A stretch of DNA of 64,000 nt from Cellulophaga omnivescoria (GTDB taxonomy: Bacteria > Bacteroidota > Bacteroidia > Flavobacteriales > Flavobacteriaceae). A program made the position numbers and the translations under genes. Location: assembly GCF_001999725.1 (NCBI RefSeq), contig NZ_MDDP01000010.1:186001-250000 (forward strand), read 5' to 3'. Below the pieces are notes generated by a model. It saw nothing but the letters and a program-made list of their open reading frames with translations, did not search any database and was not told the origin of the DNA. Below, piece after piece: positions 51,963 to 62,158 of this stretch (its first letter is position 1; each line of letters opens with the position of its first letter).

Positions 51963-54900
51963 ATGTACTTAATTTTTGATACTGAAACTACCGGATTACC
52001 TAAGCGTTGGGATGCGCCTTATACAGATACAGACAACTGGCCTAGGTGTATTCAAATTGCTTGGCAATTGCATGATGGTATGGGTAATGTTGTAGAACAT
52101 CAAGATTATTTAGTGAAACCAGACGGATTTAATATTCCGTATGATGCAGAAAAAATACACGGTATTTCTACTGCTTTAGCAGAACAAGATGGTGTGCCTT
52201 TAGCAGAGGTTTTAGAAAAATTTAATGCTGCATTAGAAAAAACCAAATTTGTTGTTGGACAAAATGTTGGGTTTGACCTTAACATTATGGGGGCAGAGTT
52301 TCATCGTCTTCAGGTAGAAAACCAACTACAAGAGTTACCTGTTTTAGATACGTGTACAGAACACACTGCTAGCTTGTGCCAAATTCCTGGTGGGCGTGGA
52401 GGTAAATTTAAATTGCCAACACTAACAGAATTGCATCAATTTTTATTTGGTGAACCTTTTGGAGAAGCGCACAACGCAACTGCTGATGTAGAGGCAACTA
52501 CGCGTTGTTTTCTAGAGCTTATTCGTAAGCAGCAATATACCGCAGAACAGTTAGATGTTCAGCCAGATTATTTTAAAAACTTTTCAGAAGCTAATCCTAA
52601 GCCAATAGAGCTTATAGGGTTAAAACACATTAACCTAAAAAAGGCATCTAAAAAAATAGCAGATGCACTGTGGGCTAAAGATACTGGTGGTGTTAGTAAA
52701 GAAGAAATTAAAGAAAATTTAGCAACTTTAGAGTCGGCCGAGTTTTCTCACTTACATAACCACACACAGTTTTCTATATTACAGTCTACTATTAGTATTC
52801 CAGATCTTATAAAAGCTACTGCTAAAAATAATATGCCTGCCGTAGCAATGACAGATCATGCTAATATGATGGGTGCATTTCATTTTGTAAATGGTGTTCT
52901 TAACCACAACAAAGGTGTAAAATCTAGAAATGATGCTAATGAAATACGGTATGAAGCTACGCAAGAGGGGCGTTTAGAAGAGGGAGAAGAACCGTTACAT
53001 GAGTTTGTGCCAGAAAAGGAAATTACACCAATAATTGGGTGCGAGTTTCAGGTATGTGAGGATCACACTAACAAATCTCAAAAAGACAATGGGTACCAAG
53101 TAGTATTTTTAGCAAAAAATAAAAATGGCTATCACAACTTAGCAAAAATGTCTTCTATTGCCTTTGTAGATGGTAAATACTATGTGCCTAGAATAGATAA
53201 AAAAATTATAGAACAGTACAAAGAAGATTTAATTGTACTTACAGGTAACCTTTACGGAGAGGTACCTAGTTTGGTTTTAAATGTGGGCGAAAACCAAGCA
53301 GAAGAGGCATTACTTTGGTGGAAAGAGCAGTTTGGAGACGACCTGTATATGGAAATTATGCGTCACGGCCAAGAAGACGAAGACCGTGTAAACCAGGTTT
53401 TAATAAAATTTGCTAAAAAACACAATGTAAAACTTGTGGCTACAAATAATACCTATTATGTAGATAAAGAAAATGCACATGCACATGATATTTTATTGTG
53501 TGTAAAAGATGGAGAAAAACAAAGCACACCAATAGGTCGTGGTCGTGGCTATCGCTATGGTTTGCCTAACCAAGAATACTACTTTAAGTCTTCTGATGAA
53601 ATGAAGGAGCTTTTTAAAGATATACCTGAGGCAATAACCAATATACAAGAAGTTGTAGACAAAGTAGAAACATTTACACTAGCACGTGACGTATTATTGC
53701 CTGCTTTTGATATTCCAGAAGAGTTTGTTTTTGAAGAAGATAAGCTAGATGGTGGTAAACGTGGAGAAAATAAGTTTTTAAGACACTTAACTTACGAAGG
53801 TGCAAAAATAAGATATGGAGAAATTACACCAGAGATTGATGAACGTTTAGATTTTGAACTTAAAGTAATTGAAAAAACAGGATATCCAGGATATTTCTTA
53901 ATTGTAGAAGATTTTATTAGAGCGGCTCGTAAAATGGACGTGTCTGTAGGTCCTGGTCGTGGTTCTGCAGCAGGTTCTGCTGTTGCCTATTGTTTATGGA
54001 TTACCAATTTAGATCCTATTAAGTACGATTTACTTTTTGAGCGTTTTCTTAATCCAGATCGTGTATCTATGCCAGATATTGATATAGATTTTGATGATGA
54101 AGGACGTGGACGCGTAATGGATTATGTAATTGATAAGTACGGCTCTAACCAAGTAGCGCAAATTATTACCTACGGTACAATGGCAGCCAAATCATCTATT
54201 AGAGATACTGCCCGTGCGCTAGACTTACCCTTGGGTGATGCAGACCGTATGGCTAAGCTTATACCTAACATGTCTAAGCTTAAAAAAATTATTGGTGTAG
54301 ATGAAAAAACATTAAAAAGTAAGTTTAATAGTGAGGAACTAGCAAAAATAAACGAGCTTTTAGAAATTTCTGAAGGAGATGATTTAGAATCTGAAACTTT
54401 AAACCAAGCTTATATTTTAGAAGGTTCTGTGCGTAATACTGGTATACACGCTTGTGGTGTAATTATTACTCCAGATGATATTACAAAGTTTGTACCTGTA
54501 GCATTAGCAAAGGACTCAGACATGTATTGTACACAGTTTGATAACTCTGTTGTGGAAAGTGCCGGCTTGCTAAAAATGGATTTCTTGGGGTTAAAAACAC
54601 TAACCCTAATTAAGGATACCGTTAAAATTGTAAAAGCAAAGCACGGTGTAGAGCTAGATCCAGAGAATTTTCCGTTAGATGATCAAAAAACATATGAGCT
54701 TTTTCAGAGAGGTGAAACAGTTGGGGTTTTCCAATATGAATCTCCCGGAATGCAAAAACACATGCGATCACTAAAACCTACCGTGTTTGCAGATTTAATT
54801 GCCATGAACGCATTGTACCGTCCAGGGCCAATGGAATACATACCAAGTTTTATTGCTCGTAAACACGGTACAGAAGAAATTATTTATGATTTAGATGCTT

Positions 54901-56402
54901 GTGAGGAGTACTTAGCAGAAACCTATGGTATTACGGTTTACCAGGAGCAAGTTATGCTTTTGTCTCAGAAATTAGCAGATTTTACCAAGGGTGAAGCCGA
55001 TGTATTGCGTAAGGCAATGGGTAAAAAGCAAAAGCACGTTCTAGATAAAATGAAGCCAAAGTTTATACAACAGGCTTCTGCAAAAGGACATGCGGTAGAT
55101 AAATTAGAAAAAATTTGGAAAGATTGGGAAGCTTTTGCGGCATATGCATTTAATAAATCTCACTCTACCTGTTACGCATGGATTGCTTACCAAACAGCAT
55201 ATTGTAAGGCACACTACCCAGCAGAATATATGGCTGCGGTACTGTCTAATAATATGAATGATATTAAAACAGTTACCTTTTTTATGGAAGAGTGTAAACG
55301 TATGGGCTTAGAGGTTTTGGGGCCAGATGTAAACGAATCTTACTATAAATTTGCTGTAAACGACGCTGGTGCAGTTCGTTTTGGTATGGGAGCTGTTAAA
55401 GGTGTTGGTCGTGGTGCTGTTGAAACTATTGTAGAAAATAGAAAAAAAGACGGTCCGTATAAATCTGTTTTTGATTTGGCAAAACGTATAGATTTACGTG
55501 CGGCAAATAAAAGAGCTTTTGAAAACTTAACTCTAGCTGGTGGTTTTGACTCTTTTGGAGATACCCATAGAGCACAATATTTACACGATGAAGGAGACGG
55601 AATTACGTTTTTAGAAAAAGTAATGAAATATGGCTCTAAGTTTCAAGAAAGCCAAAACTCGTCTCAAGTAAGTTTGTTTGGCGAGGCTAGTGATGTACAA
55701 ATTCCAGAACCTGTAGTACCACCTTGTGAAGAGTGGGGGACTATGGAAAAACTACGTAAGGAAAAGGAAGTTGTAGGTATTTATATTTCTGGTCATCCGC
55801 TAGATGATTTTAAATCAGAAATAAAATCGTTTTGTAATTCTGGTATTGCAGCCGTACATAATATGGAGCAATATGTAAATAAAGAACTTTCTATTGCAGG
55901 TGTAATTACAGATGTGCAACATAGAGTTTCTAAAAACGGAAAAGGTTGGGCTATGTTTTCTATGGAAGATTATACAGATTCATACGATTTTAGAATTTTT
56001 GGAGAAGAGTATTTAAAATTTCGTCATTTTTTAATGATTAGCTCTTTTGTGTATGTAAAACTATTTATTAGAGAAGGATGGACTAATAAAGATACAGGTA
56101 AAAAAGGAGATCCGAGATTGCAATTTAATAGTTTTATGTTGTTGCAAGATGTAATGGAGCAATATGCTAAAAAACTTACTATAAAACTAAATATAGATAC
56201 ACTTAAGGAAGAAGATGTTTTTAATTTAAAAAAGACGTTGAACTCTGACGAGCAAGAAGGAAAACATCCTCTAAAGTTTGAGGTTTATGAAATGCAAGAG
56301 CAAATAAAAGTAGACTTATCTAGCAGAAAACAAAAAATAAATATAACCACACAATTGTTAGCGGAATTAGAGGAGCAGGACATTATTTTTAAACTAAATT
56401 AA
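51963..56402 (+). CDS. dnaE: DNA polymerase III alpha subunit with N-terminal DnaQ-like exonuclease
   Basis: Seen: 1479 residues. DEDDh exonuclease domain (1-185: FDTETTG with D6/E8, QNVGFDLN, HNATADVEAT) precedes the PHP domain (about 262-560, HLHNHTQFSIL, TDHANMMG), the polymerase palm (PDIDIDFDDEGRGRV acidic triad), fingers, the beta-binding/HhH region and an OB fold (about 1290-1390, ELSIAGVITDVQHRVS). Role: replicative chain elongation, here with its own proofreading domain. Unlike PolC, the exonuclease is N-terminal to the PHP domain and not inserted in it. The gene stands alone. Confidence 0.95.
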   Translation: MYLIFDTETTGLPKRWDAPYTDTDNWPRCIQIAWQLHDGMGNVVEHQDYLVKPDGFNIPYDAEKIHGISTALAEQDGVPLAEVLEKFNAALEKTKFVVGQNVGFDLNIMGAEFHRLQVENQLQELPVLDTCTEHTASLCQIPGGRGGKFKLPTLTELHQFLFGEPFGEAHNATADVEATTRCFLELIRKQQYTAEQLDVQPDYFKNFSEANPKPIELIGLKHINLKKASKKIADALWAKDTGGVSKEEIKENLATLESAEFSHLHNHTQFSILQSTISIPDLIKATAKNNMPAVAMTDHANMMGAFHFVNGVLNHNKGVKSRNDANEIRYEATQEGRLEEGEEPLHEFVPEKEITPIIGCEFQVCEDHTNKSQKDNGYQVVFLAKNKNGYHNLAKMSSIAFVDGKYYVPRIDKKIIEQYKEDLIVLTGNLYGEVPSLVLNVGENQAEEALLWWKEQFGDDLYMEIMRHGQEDEDRVNQVLIKFAKKHNVKLVATNNTYYVDKENAHAHDILLCVKDGEKQSTPIGRGRGYRYGLPNQEYYFKSSDEMKELFKDIPEAITNIQEVVDKVETFTLARDVLLPAFDIPEEFVFEEDKLDGGKRGENKFLRHLTYEGAKIRYGEITPEIDERLDFELKVIEKTGYPGYFLIVEDFIRAARKMDVSVGPGRGSAAGSAVAYCLWITNLDPIKYDLLFERFLNPDRVSMPDIDIDFDDEGRGRVMDYVIDKYGSNQVAQIITYGTMAAKSSIRDTARALDLPLGDADRMAKLIPNMSKLKKIIGVDEKTLKSKFNSEELAKINELLEISEGDDLESETLNQAYILEGSVRNTGIHACGVIITPDDITKFVPVALAKDSDMYCTQFDNSVVESAGLLKMDFLGLKTLTLIKDTVKIVKAKHGVELDPENFPLDDQKTYELFQRGETVGVFQYESPGMQKHMRSLKPTVFADLIAMNALYRPGPMEYIPSFIARKHGTEEIIYDLDACEEYLAETYGITVYQEQVMLLSQKLADFTKGEADVLRKAMGKKQKHVLDKMKPKFIQQASAKGHAVDKLEKIWKDWEAFAAYAFNKSHSTCYAWIAYQTAYCKAHYPAEYMAAVLSNNMNDIKTVTFFMEECKRMGLEVLGPDVNESYYKFAVNDAGAVRFGMGAVKGVGRGAVETIVENRKKDGPYKSVFDLAKRIDLRAANKRAFENLTLAGGFDSFGDTHRAQYLHDEGDGITFLEKVMKYGSKFQESQNSSQVSLFGEASDVQIPEPVVPPCEEWGTMEKLRKEKEVVGIYISGHPLDDFKSEIKSFCNSGIAAVHNMEQYVNKELSIAGVITDVQHRVSKNGKGWAMFSMEDYTDSYDFRIFGEEYLKFRHFLMISSFVYVKLFIREGWTNKDTGKKGDPRLQFNSFMLLQDVMEQYAKKLTIKLNIDTLKEEDVFNLKKTLNSDEQEGKHPLKFEVYEMQEQIKVDLSSRKQKINITTQLLAELEEQDIIFKLN

Positions 56403-56488
56403 AAGCATTAAGAAATATTTAACAGTAGGGAATTTTTAATTAAAGTTGTTTAAAGGTTGATCTAGAAATTAACCTAACATAATTTTAA

Positions 56489-57103
56489 ATGAAACAATTA
56501 CTTTTAAGCTTACTTTTAACTTTAGTACTAACTTCTTGCCAGACTGAAGAAGAGTTTGAAACTCCTAAACAACAAGCAGAAGTACCTTTGGCAGAAACAG
56601 CTGAAAATATCGAAGCTGATACTAAAAATGAGGATGATAAAACTAATGGAGAAGAAGGTAGTAATGAAGACCCTAATAACCAAAGCAATCAAGAAAATCA
56701 AAATAATGAAGAAAAGGGTATTACCGTTGTATTATTAACAGATATTCTTTTAAAAAATACGTGGACAGTAGACAACTTAACTCAGAAAAAAGGATTAACT
56801 GCTTATATAGATAGGACTTCTAAGTTATCTGGTTTTACCTTTGTTTTTAAAGACTCTGGTAAAGTTATAGCAGAGGCAGATAATACTGTTGTAGATGGTA
56901 GCTGGACAATTACTGGTAATGAAAAAGAAGGTTTAATTTTAATGTTAGATTTTGACACCAAATTAGCAGATTTTGTAGTGTTAAATAACAATTGGCCAAT
57001 AGTATCATTATCTAATACAAGTATGGGATATGTACACGGTAACTTAAATGTTGCAGCTAATGCAGATAATAGAGTGTTTTTAAGTTTTGATAAAGCTAAA
57101 TAA
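56489..57103 (+). CDS. Lipocalin-like lipoprotein with acidic Asn/Glu-rich linker
   Basis: Seen: 204 residues. Lipobox LTSC (Cys17), then an unstructured acidic linker (about 20-75, rich in Glu, Asn, Asp), then a beta-rich domain with TWTVDNLTQ, FTFVFKDSGKVIAE, GSWTITGNE and LNNNWPIVSLS, the pattern of flavobacterial lipocalin-like lipoproteins. The long hydrophilic linker fits display on the outer leaflet. No partner genes: it lies between dnaE and a convergent Kelch gene, with a bidirectional terminator after it. Confidence 0.78.
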   Translation: MKQLLLSLLLTLVLTSCQTEEEFETPKQQAEVPLAETAENIEADTKNEDDKTNGEEGSNEDPNNQSNQENQNNEEKGITVVLLTDILLKNTWTVDNLTQKKGLTAYIDRTSKLSGFTFVFKDSGKVIAEADNTVVDGSWTITGNEKEGLILMLDFDTKLADFVVLNNNWPIVSLSNTSMGYVHGNLNVAANADNRVFLSFDKAK

Positions 57104-57121
57104 ACTTAATTATAGAAGTAT

Positions 57122-57159
57122 AAAAGCGCAACAAATACCAAATTTTTGTTGTGGCTTTT
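57122..57159. terminator. Bidirectional terminator between convergent genes
   Basis: AAAAGCGCAACAA pairs with TTGTTGTGGCTTTT (one bulge, one G-T), with A and T tracts at the ends, between the lipocalin-like gene (+) and the Kelch gene (-). Confidence 0.75.
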
Positions 57160-57174
57160 AACTGTGCTGCTATT

Positions 57175-58560
57175 TTAACTTAAATATTTTTCCTTAAAAA
57201 CTTTGGTGGTCTTAAACTCTTCTAAATCTATGCTATAGACTTCTTTAGATACCTTTATTTGATAATTAAAATTTTTAGAACCACCAAGTATATACAACTT
57301 GCCATTAAAATAATGCATATTGGCATACTTTAAAGGAATATCTATTTTATATTCTTTTAAAACATTTGTTTTAGTGTTGTAAGTAAGTATTTTTTTTGAG
57401 TTAAAAATATAAATAATGTTGTTATCGTAAGCTAAAGCAGGTCTTTCAATCCCATTAAATAGCGTTCCTTGTAACTCCCATTTAGCGGTTTCTAAATCGT
57501 AAGATTCAATATTTTTTAGTGGTCCGTTATGAAAACCTCCAACTAAAAAGACTTTATCATTAGCTACTATACCGTTAGCTTCTTTACCTTTTAACATTTT
57601 TGTTAATTGGTACCAATAACCGGTTGTGGTATTATATAAATAAGAATTGTTACGATACAATTTTTTACCGTTGTCTAATAATTTTGTAGATCCTCCCATT
57701 ATAATTATGTTATTTTGGTAGGCTACAGCAGTAAAGTTTACGGCTTGGTGCGGGTAGGCATCATCAATAACAATTTCATTTGTGGCAGTATTTAATATTT
57801 CAATTTTATTATTTAAATATTCTCTTTTTTTGTTTGCAGATATTGTTTTACCTCCTAAAACATATAATTTGTTGGCAACAGCAACTGTTTTATGAAATGC
57901 CTTCTTATCTAGTTTTTCCTTAGTAACTTTCCATGAGTTATTTTTAAAATCATAAATCTGTATCTTGTTACTATAACTCTCCCAGGAGCCATTTAATTTT
58001 AAGTTTGAAACTAACTCAGACATAGTTTCTGAATTATCTATAGCTCTTTTTTCATTTTCTTCAATAAAAGATAAATCACCAGCAGTAACGTAAAGTTTAT
58101 CATCAACAATTGTAGATCCAAAGTTAGCTACACCATGTGGCATTTCTGCTAGTTTTTTATAGCCAATATTTTTTTTTAATTTTTTGTTAGATGAAACAAC
58201 AACTTCCTTTAATTTTTCTGCATTAGACTCTAAATAAACAATGTAATTGGCATTTTTAATAGACTGTATGGTAATTACTGAAGTTTTATATCCTATACTA
58301 GAAAACTGTAATTTGGTTTGTGGCGCTAAATTAATACTTGTTTTTAATTTAAAGACTCCTTTAGCATTGGTTACTGTACCAGTGCTATTGTTTACTATAG
58401 TAATATTTACATTTTGTATTGGTGAGTTTGTTTCCTTACTTAAAACAGTACCTTTAATGGTTTGTGCAGTGCTTGCTACGGTTATAAAAAAAATAAGTAG
58501 AGCTAAACTTAAGTTGTTACTTAATTTGGCTCTTGAAGTTTTAGTGTTTTTTCTATGCAT
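57175..58560 (-). CDS. Kelch-repeat beta-propeller protein with CarboxypepD_reg-like domain
   Basis: Seen: 461 residues. Signal segment (SLALLIFFITVASTAQ, about 17-32), CarboxypepD_reg-like beta-sandwich (about 34-112, SPIQNVNITIVNNSTGTVTNAKG), then six Kelch blades marked by YVTAGDLSF, YVLGGKTIS, IIMGGSTKL, FLVGGFHNG, IYIFNSK and YILGGSKN. Exported, with a binding rather than catalytic look. It starts 1 base after the neighbouring lipocalin-like gene ends (58562), so the two are one operon. Confidence 0.82.
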   Translation of the reverse strand: MHRKNTKTSRAKLSNNLSLALLIFFITVASTAQTIKGTVLSKETNSPIQNVNITIVNNSTGTVTNAKGVFKLKTSINLAPQTKLQFSSIGYKTSVITIQSIKNANYIVYLESNAEKLKEVVVSSNKKLKKNIGYKKLAEMPHGVANFGSTIVDDKLYVTAGDLSFIEENEKRAIDNSETMSELVSNLKLNGSWESYSNKIQIYDFKNNSWKVTKEKLDKKAFHKTVAVANKLYVLGGKTISANKKREYLNNKIEILNTATNEIVIDDAYPHQAVNFTAVAYQNNIIIMGGSTKLLDNGKKLYRNNSYLYNTTTGYWYQLTKMLKGKEANGIVANDKVFLVGGFHNGPLKNIESYDLETAKWELQGTLFNGIERPALAYDNNIIYIFNSKKILTYNTKTNVLKEYKIDIPLKYANMHYFNGKLYILGGSKNFNYQIKVSKEVYSIDLEEFKTTKVFKEKYLS

Positions 58561-58561
58561 T

Positions 58562-59026
58562 TTAGTTTCTTCTTGTTAGCACTTGGGTGTAAATATCTAT
58601 TGTGCCATCCTCATCGTAATCTATTTCTAATTCCCATTCCATTACTGTTTGGTTTAACTTGGTAATGGTTACAGTATAAACTACGTCATTAATAGTAAGA
58701 AGTAGGTTGTTGTTTTCATCTATATCCCAACTTCCAGCCGTAGGAGTAACTTCTTCACATCCGTTACCGCTATGGTTTTCAAACTCGGTTTGTTTGTAAG
58801 AACCGTTTTCTTCATAAATTTGATACTCAAACTCTTTATGGCATTCATCTGGATATTCTTCATCTACACCATTTACGGCTTGTGATTTAAAATTCCATTC
58901 CCCAACAATCATCTCACTATAATCAAGTTTAATATCATCTTTTTCATCTTCTGCATTATCATCAGAGGAACAAGAAAAAAAAGCTAATGCTAAAAATAAA
59001 GTAGCTAATGTGTTAAGTTTTTTCAT
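58562..59026 (-). CDS. Lipocalin-like lipoprotein
   Basis: Seen: 154 residues. Lipobox FFSC (about Cys19), an acidic run (SSDDNAEDEKDDIK) and a lipocalin-like domain with MIVGEWNFKSQAV, GSWDIDENNNLLLTI and VMEWELEIDYDEDGTIDIYTQVL. Two internal cysteines may form a disulfide. It is the first gene of a two-gene operon with the Kelch protein. Surface-lipoprotein role unknown. Confidence 0.8.
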   Translation of the reverse strand: MKKLNTLATLFLALAFFSCSSDDNAEDEKDDIKLDYSEMIVGEWNFKSQAVNGVDEEYPDECHKEFEYQIYEENGSYKQTEFENHSGNGCEEVTPTAGSWDIDENNNLLLTINDVVYTVTITKLNQTVMEWELEIDYDEDGTIDIYTQVLTRRN

Positions 59027-59112
59027 TTATGTAAATTTTTTAATTAAAATTGTAATATAGCAATTTATAAGAATCTACGCACGTAATTATAACTACTTTA
59101 GTTTTTGTTTTA

Positions 59113-60621
59113 CTACTTAAATAGTATTTTTTTACTAATAGCATCTTTTCCTAATTTTCCTTTAAGAATATAAATTCCTTTTAATCCGTTTGAGTTCCAG
59201 TGCAATTCCTTTTCTCCTTTAACTGTTTTATGAGTTATACTTTTAATATGTTGTCCGCTTAAATCATACAAATCTAGTATAAGAGTTTTAGGGTTTTGTG
59301 TATTGTAGTTAAATATTAAGGTCCCGTTTGCTGACGGATTTGGGTATACAGCTAAAGGATCTAATGTGGTGTTTTGTACAAAAGCTCTTGAGGCACTTTT
59401 TTGATTGGCAGTTATGTTTATGGTAAATGTTTTACTTTGTGTGCCATCATAATCTCCAATTTTAATAAATTTTGGAGAAAAATTATAGTTAGGATGTTCA
59501 AAAAATAGTGCTCTATTGTCATTAGGTCTTGCAGGAAAAGAGTAAAATAAATTCCATTTAGCTCTATCTCCTTTGTATTCTATATTTTTAATTTTTTTCC
59601 ATTGTCCGTTTACATATTCTGCCAGATAAGTAGTTACATTTTTTATGTGAGAATTTGGGTTTCTAGAGTCAATAAACTTTCCTCTAACCTCATTAAAAGT
59701 GTTTACCTCATTAATCTGAGATATGGTAGATTTTCCGTTAGATAAATGATAGTAATCTAAAGCAATAGAAGGTCTGTGCCCAAACTGAAACCAAGCAGTT
59801 ACTAGTTTTTTACTTACATCTTTATTTGCATCTTTAGACTTGTTAACGTCACCATTATATGTTGGAGCATCACCAGCAAAATGGTTTACTGTAAGTATAG
59901 TTTTATGGTCTATACCCCTGTCTACCTTAAACTTATTATTATCCCAAAGATGACTTACTTGCCCTGCTCTATACGGGTTTTGTACTGTATGTGTAAACTC
60001 ATACCTGTAAATATTACTATTATAGTTAGTTTCACTAAATATTACTAGTCTTTTATTGGAGTTAATCATTTCCTGAATTGTTGGGTATGTGTCTGAACCG
60101 GAGTATGCAGGTCTGCTAGTACTAACAAAGGTACTGTGGTTGTATATGTAATTAGACATATTTTTATAACCACTTCTTCTTCCGTAAAAAATATCGTCCA
60201 TACCAGAAATCCCTAGGTTAGGACCACTTTGCACATGTAATGTGATAATGTCTAGTGGATGATTTTTTAGCCAATCATAAATTATAATATTAAAATCTTT
60301 GGCATCCATCATACACATATTGGGAGTTCCGTGTTTTAGCCTTAACTCGCCATTAACACGGTGTATGTCTACCATAAATTTTCTAACGCCATCCTGTAAT
60401 TGGGCTTTAATACCTTTTCCTTGATTTCTACCGCCTAAACAGCCAAAAAAACCTTGTGGACCATCTGTATTATTATTGTTTGCATTGTGGGTTATAAGCC
60501 ATGAGATTTCATCATATCTTCTTTGCTTATTCATGTGGTTAGCGTCTTGTGCTAAAACAAATTGCAAGTTGCCTAAAACAATAATTAATGTTATTGTTTT
60601 TAGTGTAAGTAGGTTTTTCAT
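59113..60621 (-). CDS. PI-PLC X-domain-like phosphodiesterase with T9SS sorting domain
   Basis: Seen: 502 residues. Signal peptide (TITLIIVLGNLQFVLAQ), then a PI-PLC X-like TIM barrel with ISWLITHNA (H45), GVRKFMVDIH (D85, H87) and ELRLKHGTP (H97), the layout of the catalytic His/Asp set. The C-terminal 75 residues are a type A T9SS sorting domain (YPNPSANGTLIFNYN ... LKGIYILKGKLG). Family knowledge: such enzymes cleave phosphoinositides or GPI-type anchors, and T9SS export makes it secreted or surface-bound. Start is supported by TAACTTTG at 60657-60664. Confidence 0.85.
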   Translation of the reverse strand: MKNLLTLKTITLIIVLGNLQFVLAQDANHMNKQRRYDEISWLITHNANNNNTDGPQGFFGCLGGRNQGKGIKAQLQDGVRKFMVDIHRVNGELRLKHGTPNMCMMDAKDFNIIIYDWLKNHPLDIITLHVQSGPNLGISGMDDIFYGRRSGYKNMSNYIYNHSTFVSTSRPAYSGSDTYPTIQEMINSNKRLVIFSETNYNSNIYRYEFTHTVQNPYRAGQVSHLWDNNKFKVDRGIDHKTILTVNHFAGDAPTYNGDVNKSKDANKDVSKKLVTAWFQFGHRPSIALDYYHLSNGKSTISQINEVNTFNEVRGKFIDSRNPNSHIKNVTTYLAEYVNGQWKKIKNIEYKGDRAKWNLFYSFPARPNDNRALFFEHPNYNFSPKFIKIGDYDGTQSKTFTINITANQKSASRAFVQNTTLDPLAVYPNPSANGTLIFNYNTQNPKTLILDLYDLSGQHIKSITHKTVKGEKELHWNSNGLKGIYILKGKLGKDAISKKILFK

Positions 60622-60656
60622 TTTAAAATTTGGTTTAAGTTAATACGAACAAAAAC

Positions 60657-60664
60657 CAAAGTTA
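60657..60664 (-). promoter_or_regulatory. -7 promoter element of the PI-PLC-like gene
   Basis: Minus strand TAACTTTG matches TAnnTTTG exactly, 35 bases before the ATG at 60621. Confidence 0.55.
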
Positions 60665-60730
60665 GTGGGCAAAAATGATAAGCAGATTAATTAATGGTTA
60701 TTAGAAAATTAACAATTTTATTCTTTCTTT

Positions 60731-61234
60731 TCAGCTGTTTTTATCAAGTGATTTTAGCTCTTTGTGGTAAGTTTCAATTCGGGCATAGGCAGTGCCATCT
60801 ACTAATAAAATTACAATTAACATAGCAATAGTAGTTATGCTAATAGCTCTCCATGTTGAGGTTTGAGTAAAAAGAATTAGTAATGCAGCTATAACGATTA
60901 AAATAGGAATAACTTTAAATACAACAGTGTATTCTTTTAAAGTACTTTCCGTACGTTCAATTTCAGAATTATAAAAAGCAGATGCGTTAGTTGTAAATGC
61001 TTTTTTAAACTGATTAACTCTAGATTTATTTGTGTAAAATAATCCCAGACCTATAGTCATAAGCAATACACCGGTTACCAAAGTAGGAATAACATATGCC
61101 TTTGCTAAATCGGTTTTGCCCAATTGCCAAAAACCGGCACTGGCAATTAAAAATAAAGTGGCAAATAAAATAAAGAAGCGGGTTGAGAAAACCTCGGCTT
61201 TTGCCCATTCTGTAGCTAATTTTAGTAATTCCAT
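60731..61234 (-). CDS. Hypothetical membrane protein
   Basis: Seen: 167 residues with four likely membrane helices (about 18-38, 48-67, 108-126, 130-148) in two pairs, separated by a soluble segment (VNQFKKAFTTNASAFYNSEIERTESTLKEY). The family is not recognised. Third gene of the SDR-AraC operon (3-base gap after araC), so it may be part of the same response. Confidence 0.7.
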   Translation of the reverse strand: MELLKLATEWAKAEVFSTRFFILFATLFLIASAGFWQLGKTDLAKAYVIPTLVTGVLLMTIGLGLFYTNKSRVNQFKKAFTTNASAFYNSEIERTESTLKEYTVVFKVIPILIVIAALLILFTQTSTWRAISITTIAMLIVILLVDGTAYARIETYHKELKSLDKNS

Positions 61235-61237
61235 ATT

Positions 61238-62149
61238 TTAATTAAGTTTATATTTTTCTCTGTATTGTGTTGGACTTATACCTTCTTTCTTTTTAAATAA
61301 CCTAGAAAAGTAAGGAGGATATTCAAAGCCTAACTCATAAGCAACCTCAGAAATACTTTTATTGGGTTGCAATAGTATATTTTTTGCTTCATCTATTAAA
61401 TGCAAGTGCAAATGTTCTGTAGTGGTTTTGCCTGTTTCTTTTTTAAGTGTATCACTTAAATAGCGCTGAGATACCAACATTTTCTTTGCTATTTGTTCTA
61501 TGCTAGGTATGCCATTTTCTTGTAATTGTCCAGATTCTAAATAGGTAGATATTTGCCTGTTAAATTGTTCTAATAAAGAGGTAGATAACTCTTTTCTGTT
61601 TAAAAACTGTCTGTCATAAAACCTGTTAGCATACTTTAAAAGGGTACTTAGTTGCGATATAATAATTTCTTTACTAAAAGCATCTTGGTTGTTTTGGTAT
61701 TCTATTTCAATGTTTTCTACTAGCAGTTCTAGCTGCTTTTCTTCTTTTGGTGATAGGTGCAAAGCTTCGTTTACAGCATACGAAAAGAATCCGTAATTTT
61801 TTATTTGTTGTGCTAACTCTGTTCCTTTAATAAAATCTTCATGAAAGTTTATTGAAAAACCTTTGTGCTCAAAAACCATACTGCTATCCCATTGTAACAC
61901 CTGTCTTGGTGCAATACAAATTAGTGCACCATTTGTAAAATCATACTTAGTACGTCCGTAATTTAACTCGCCTACAACAAATTTTTTAAAGCTAATGGAG
62001 TAGCAGTCATTAGTAATTGGCGGAGAGCTATCTCTAGGGCAAGGTAAATTACCATTGCCTTTAGAATTAAAAACGCTAAGCATTGGGTGCTCTGGTCTTG
62101 GCAGTTCTAAATAATTTAAATAAGCAGATAGTGTTTTAAAATGTTGCAT
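61238..62149 (-). CDS. AraC family transcriptional regulator
   Basis: Seen: 303 residues. N-terminal cupin-like sensing half (about 1-180) and C-terminal AraC double HTH (about 200-303: IEQIAKKMLVSQRYLSDTLKKETG, then KSISEVAYELGFEYPPYFSRLFKKKEG). Second gene of the SDR-araC-membrane protein operon, 9 bases after the SDR. A 25-bp palindrome (63176-63200) upstream of the SDR is its probable binding site. Confidence 0.9.
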   Translation of the reverse strand: MQHFKTLSAYLNYLELPRPEHPMLSVFNSKGNGNLPCPRDSSPPITNDCYSISFKKFVVGELNYGRTKYDFTNGALICIAPRQVLQWDSSMVFEHKGFSINFHEDFIKGTELAQQIKNYGFFSYAVNEALHLSPKEEKQLELLVENIEIEYQNNQDAFSKEIIISQLSTLLKYANRFYDRQFLNRKELSTSLLEQFNRQISTYLESGQLQENGIPSIEQIAKKMLVSQRYLSDTLKKETGKTTTEHLHLHLIDEAKNILLQPNKSISEVAYELGFEYPPYFSRLFKKKEGISPTQYREKYKLN

Positions 62150-62158
62150 ACTACAAAT

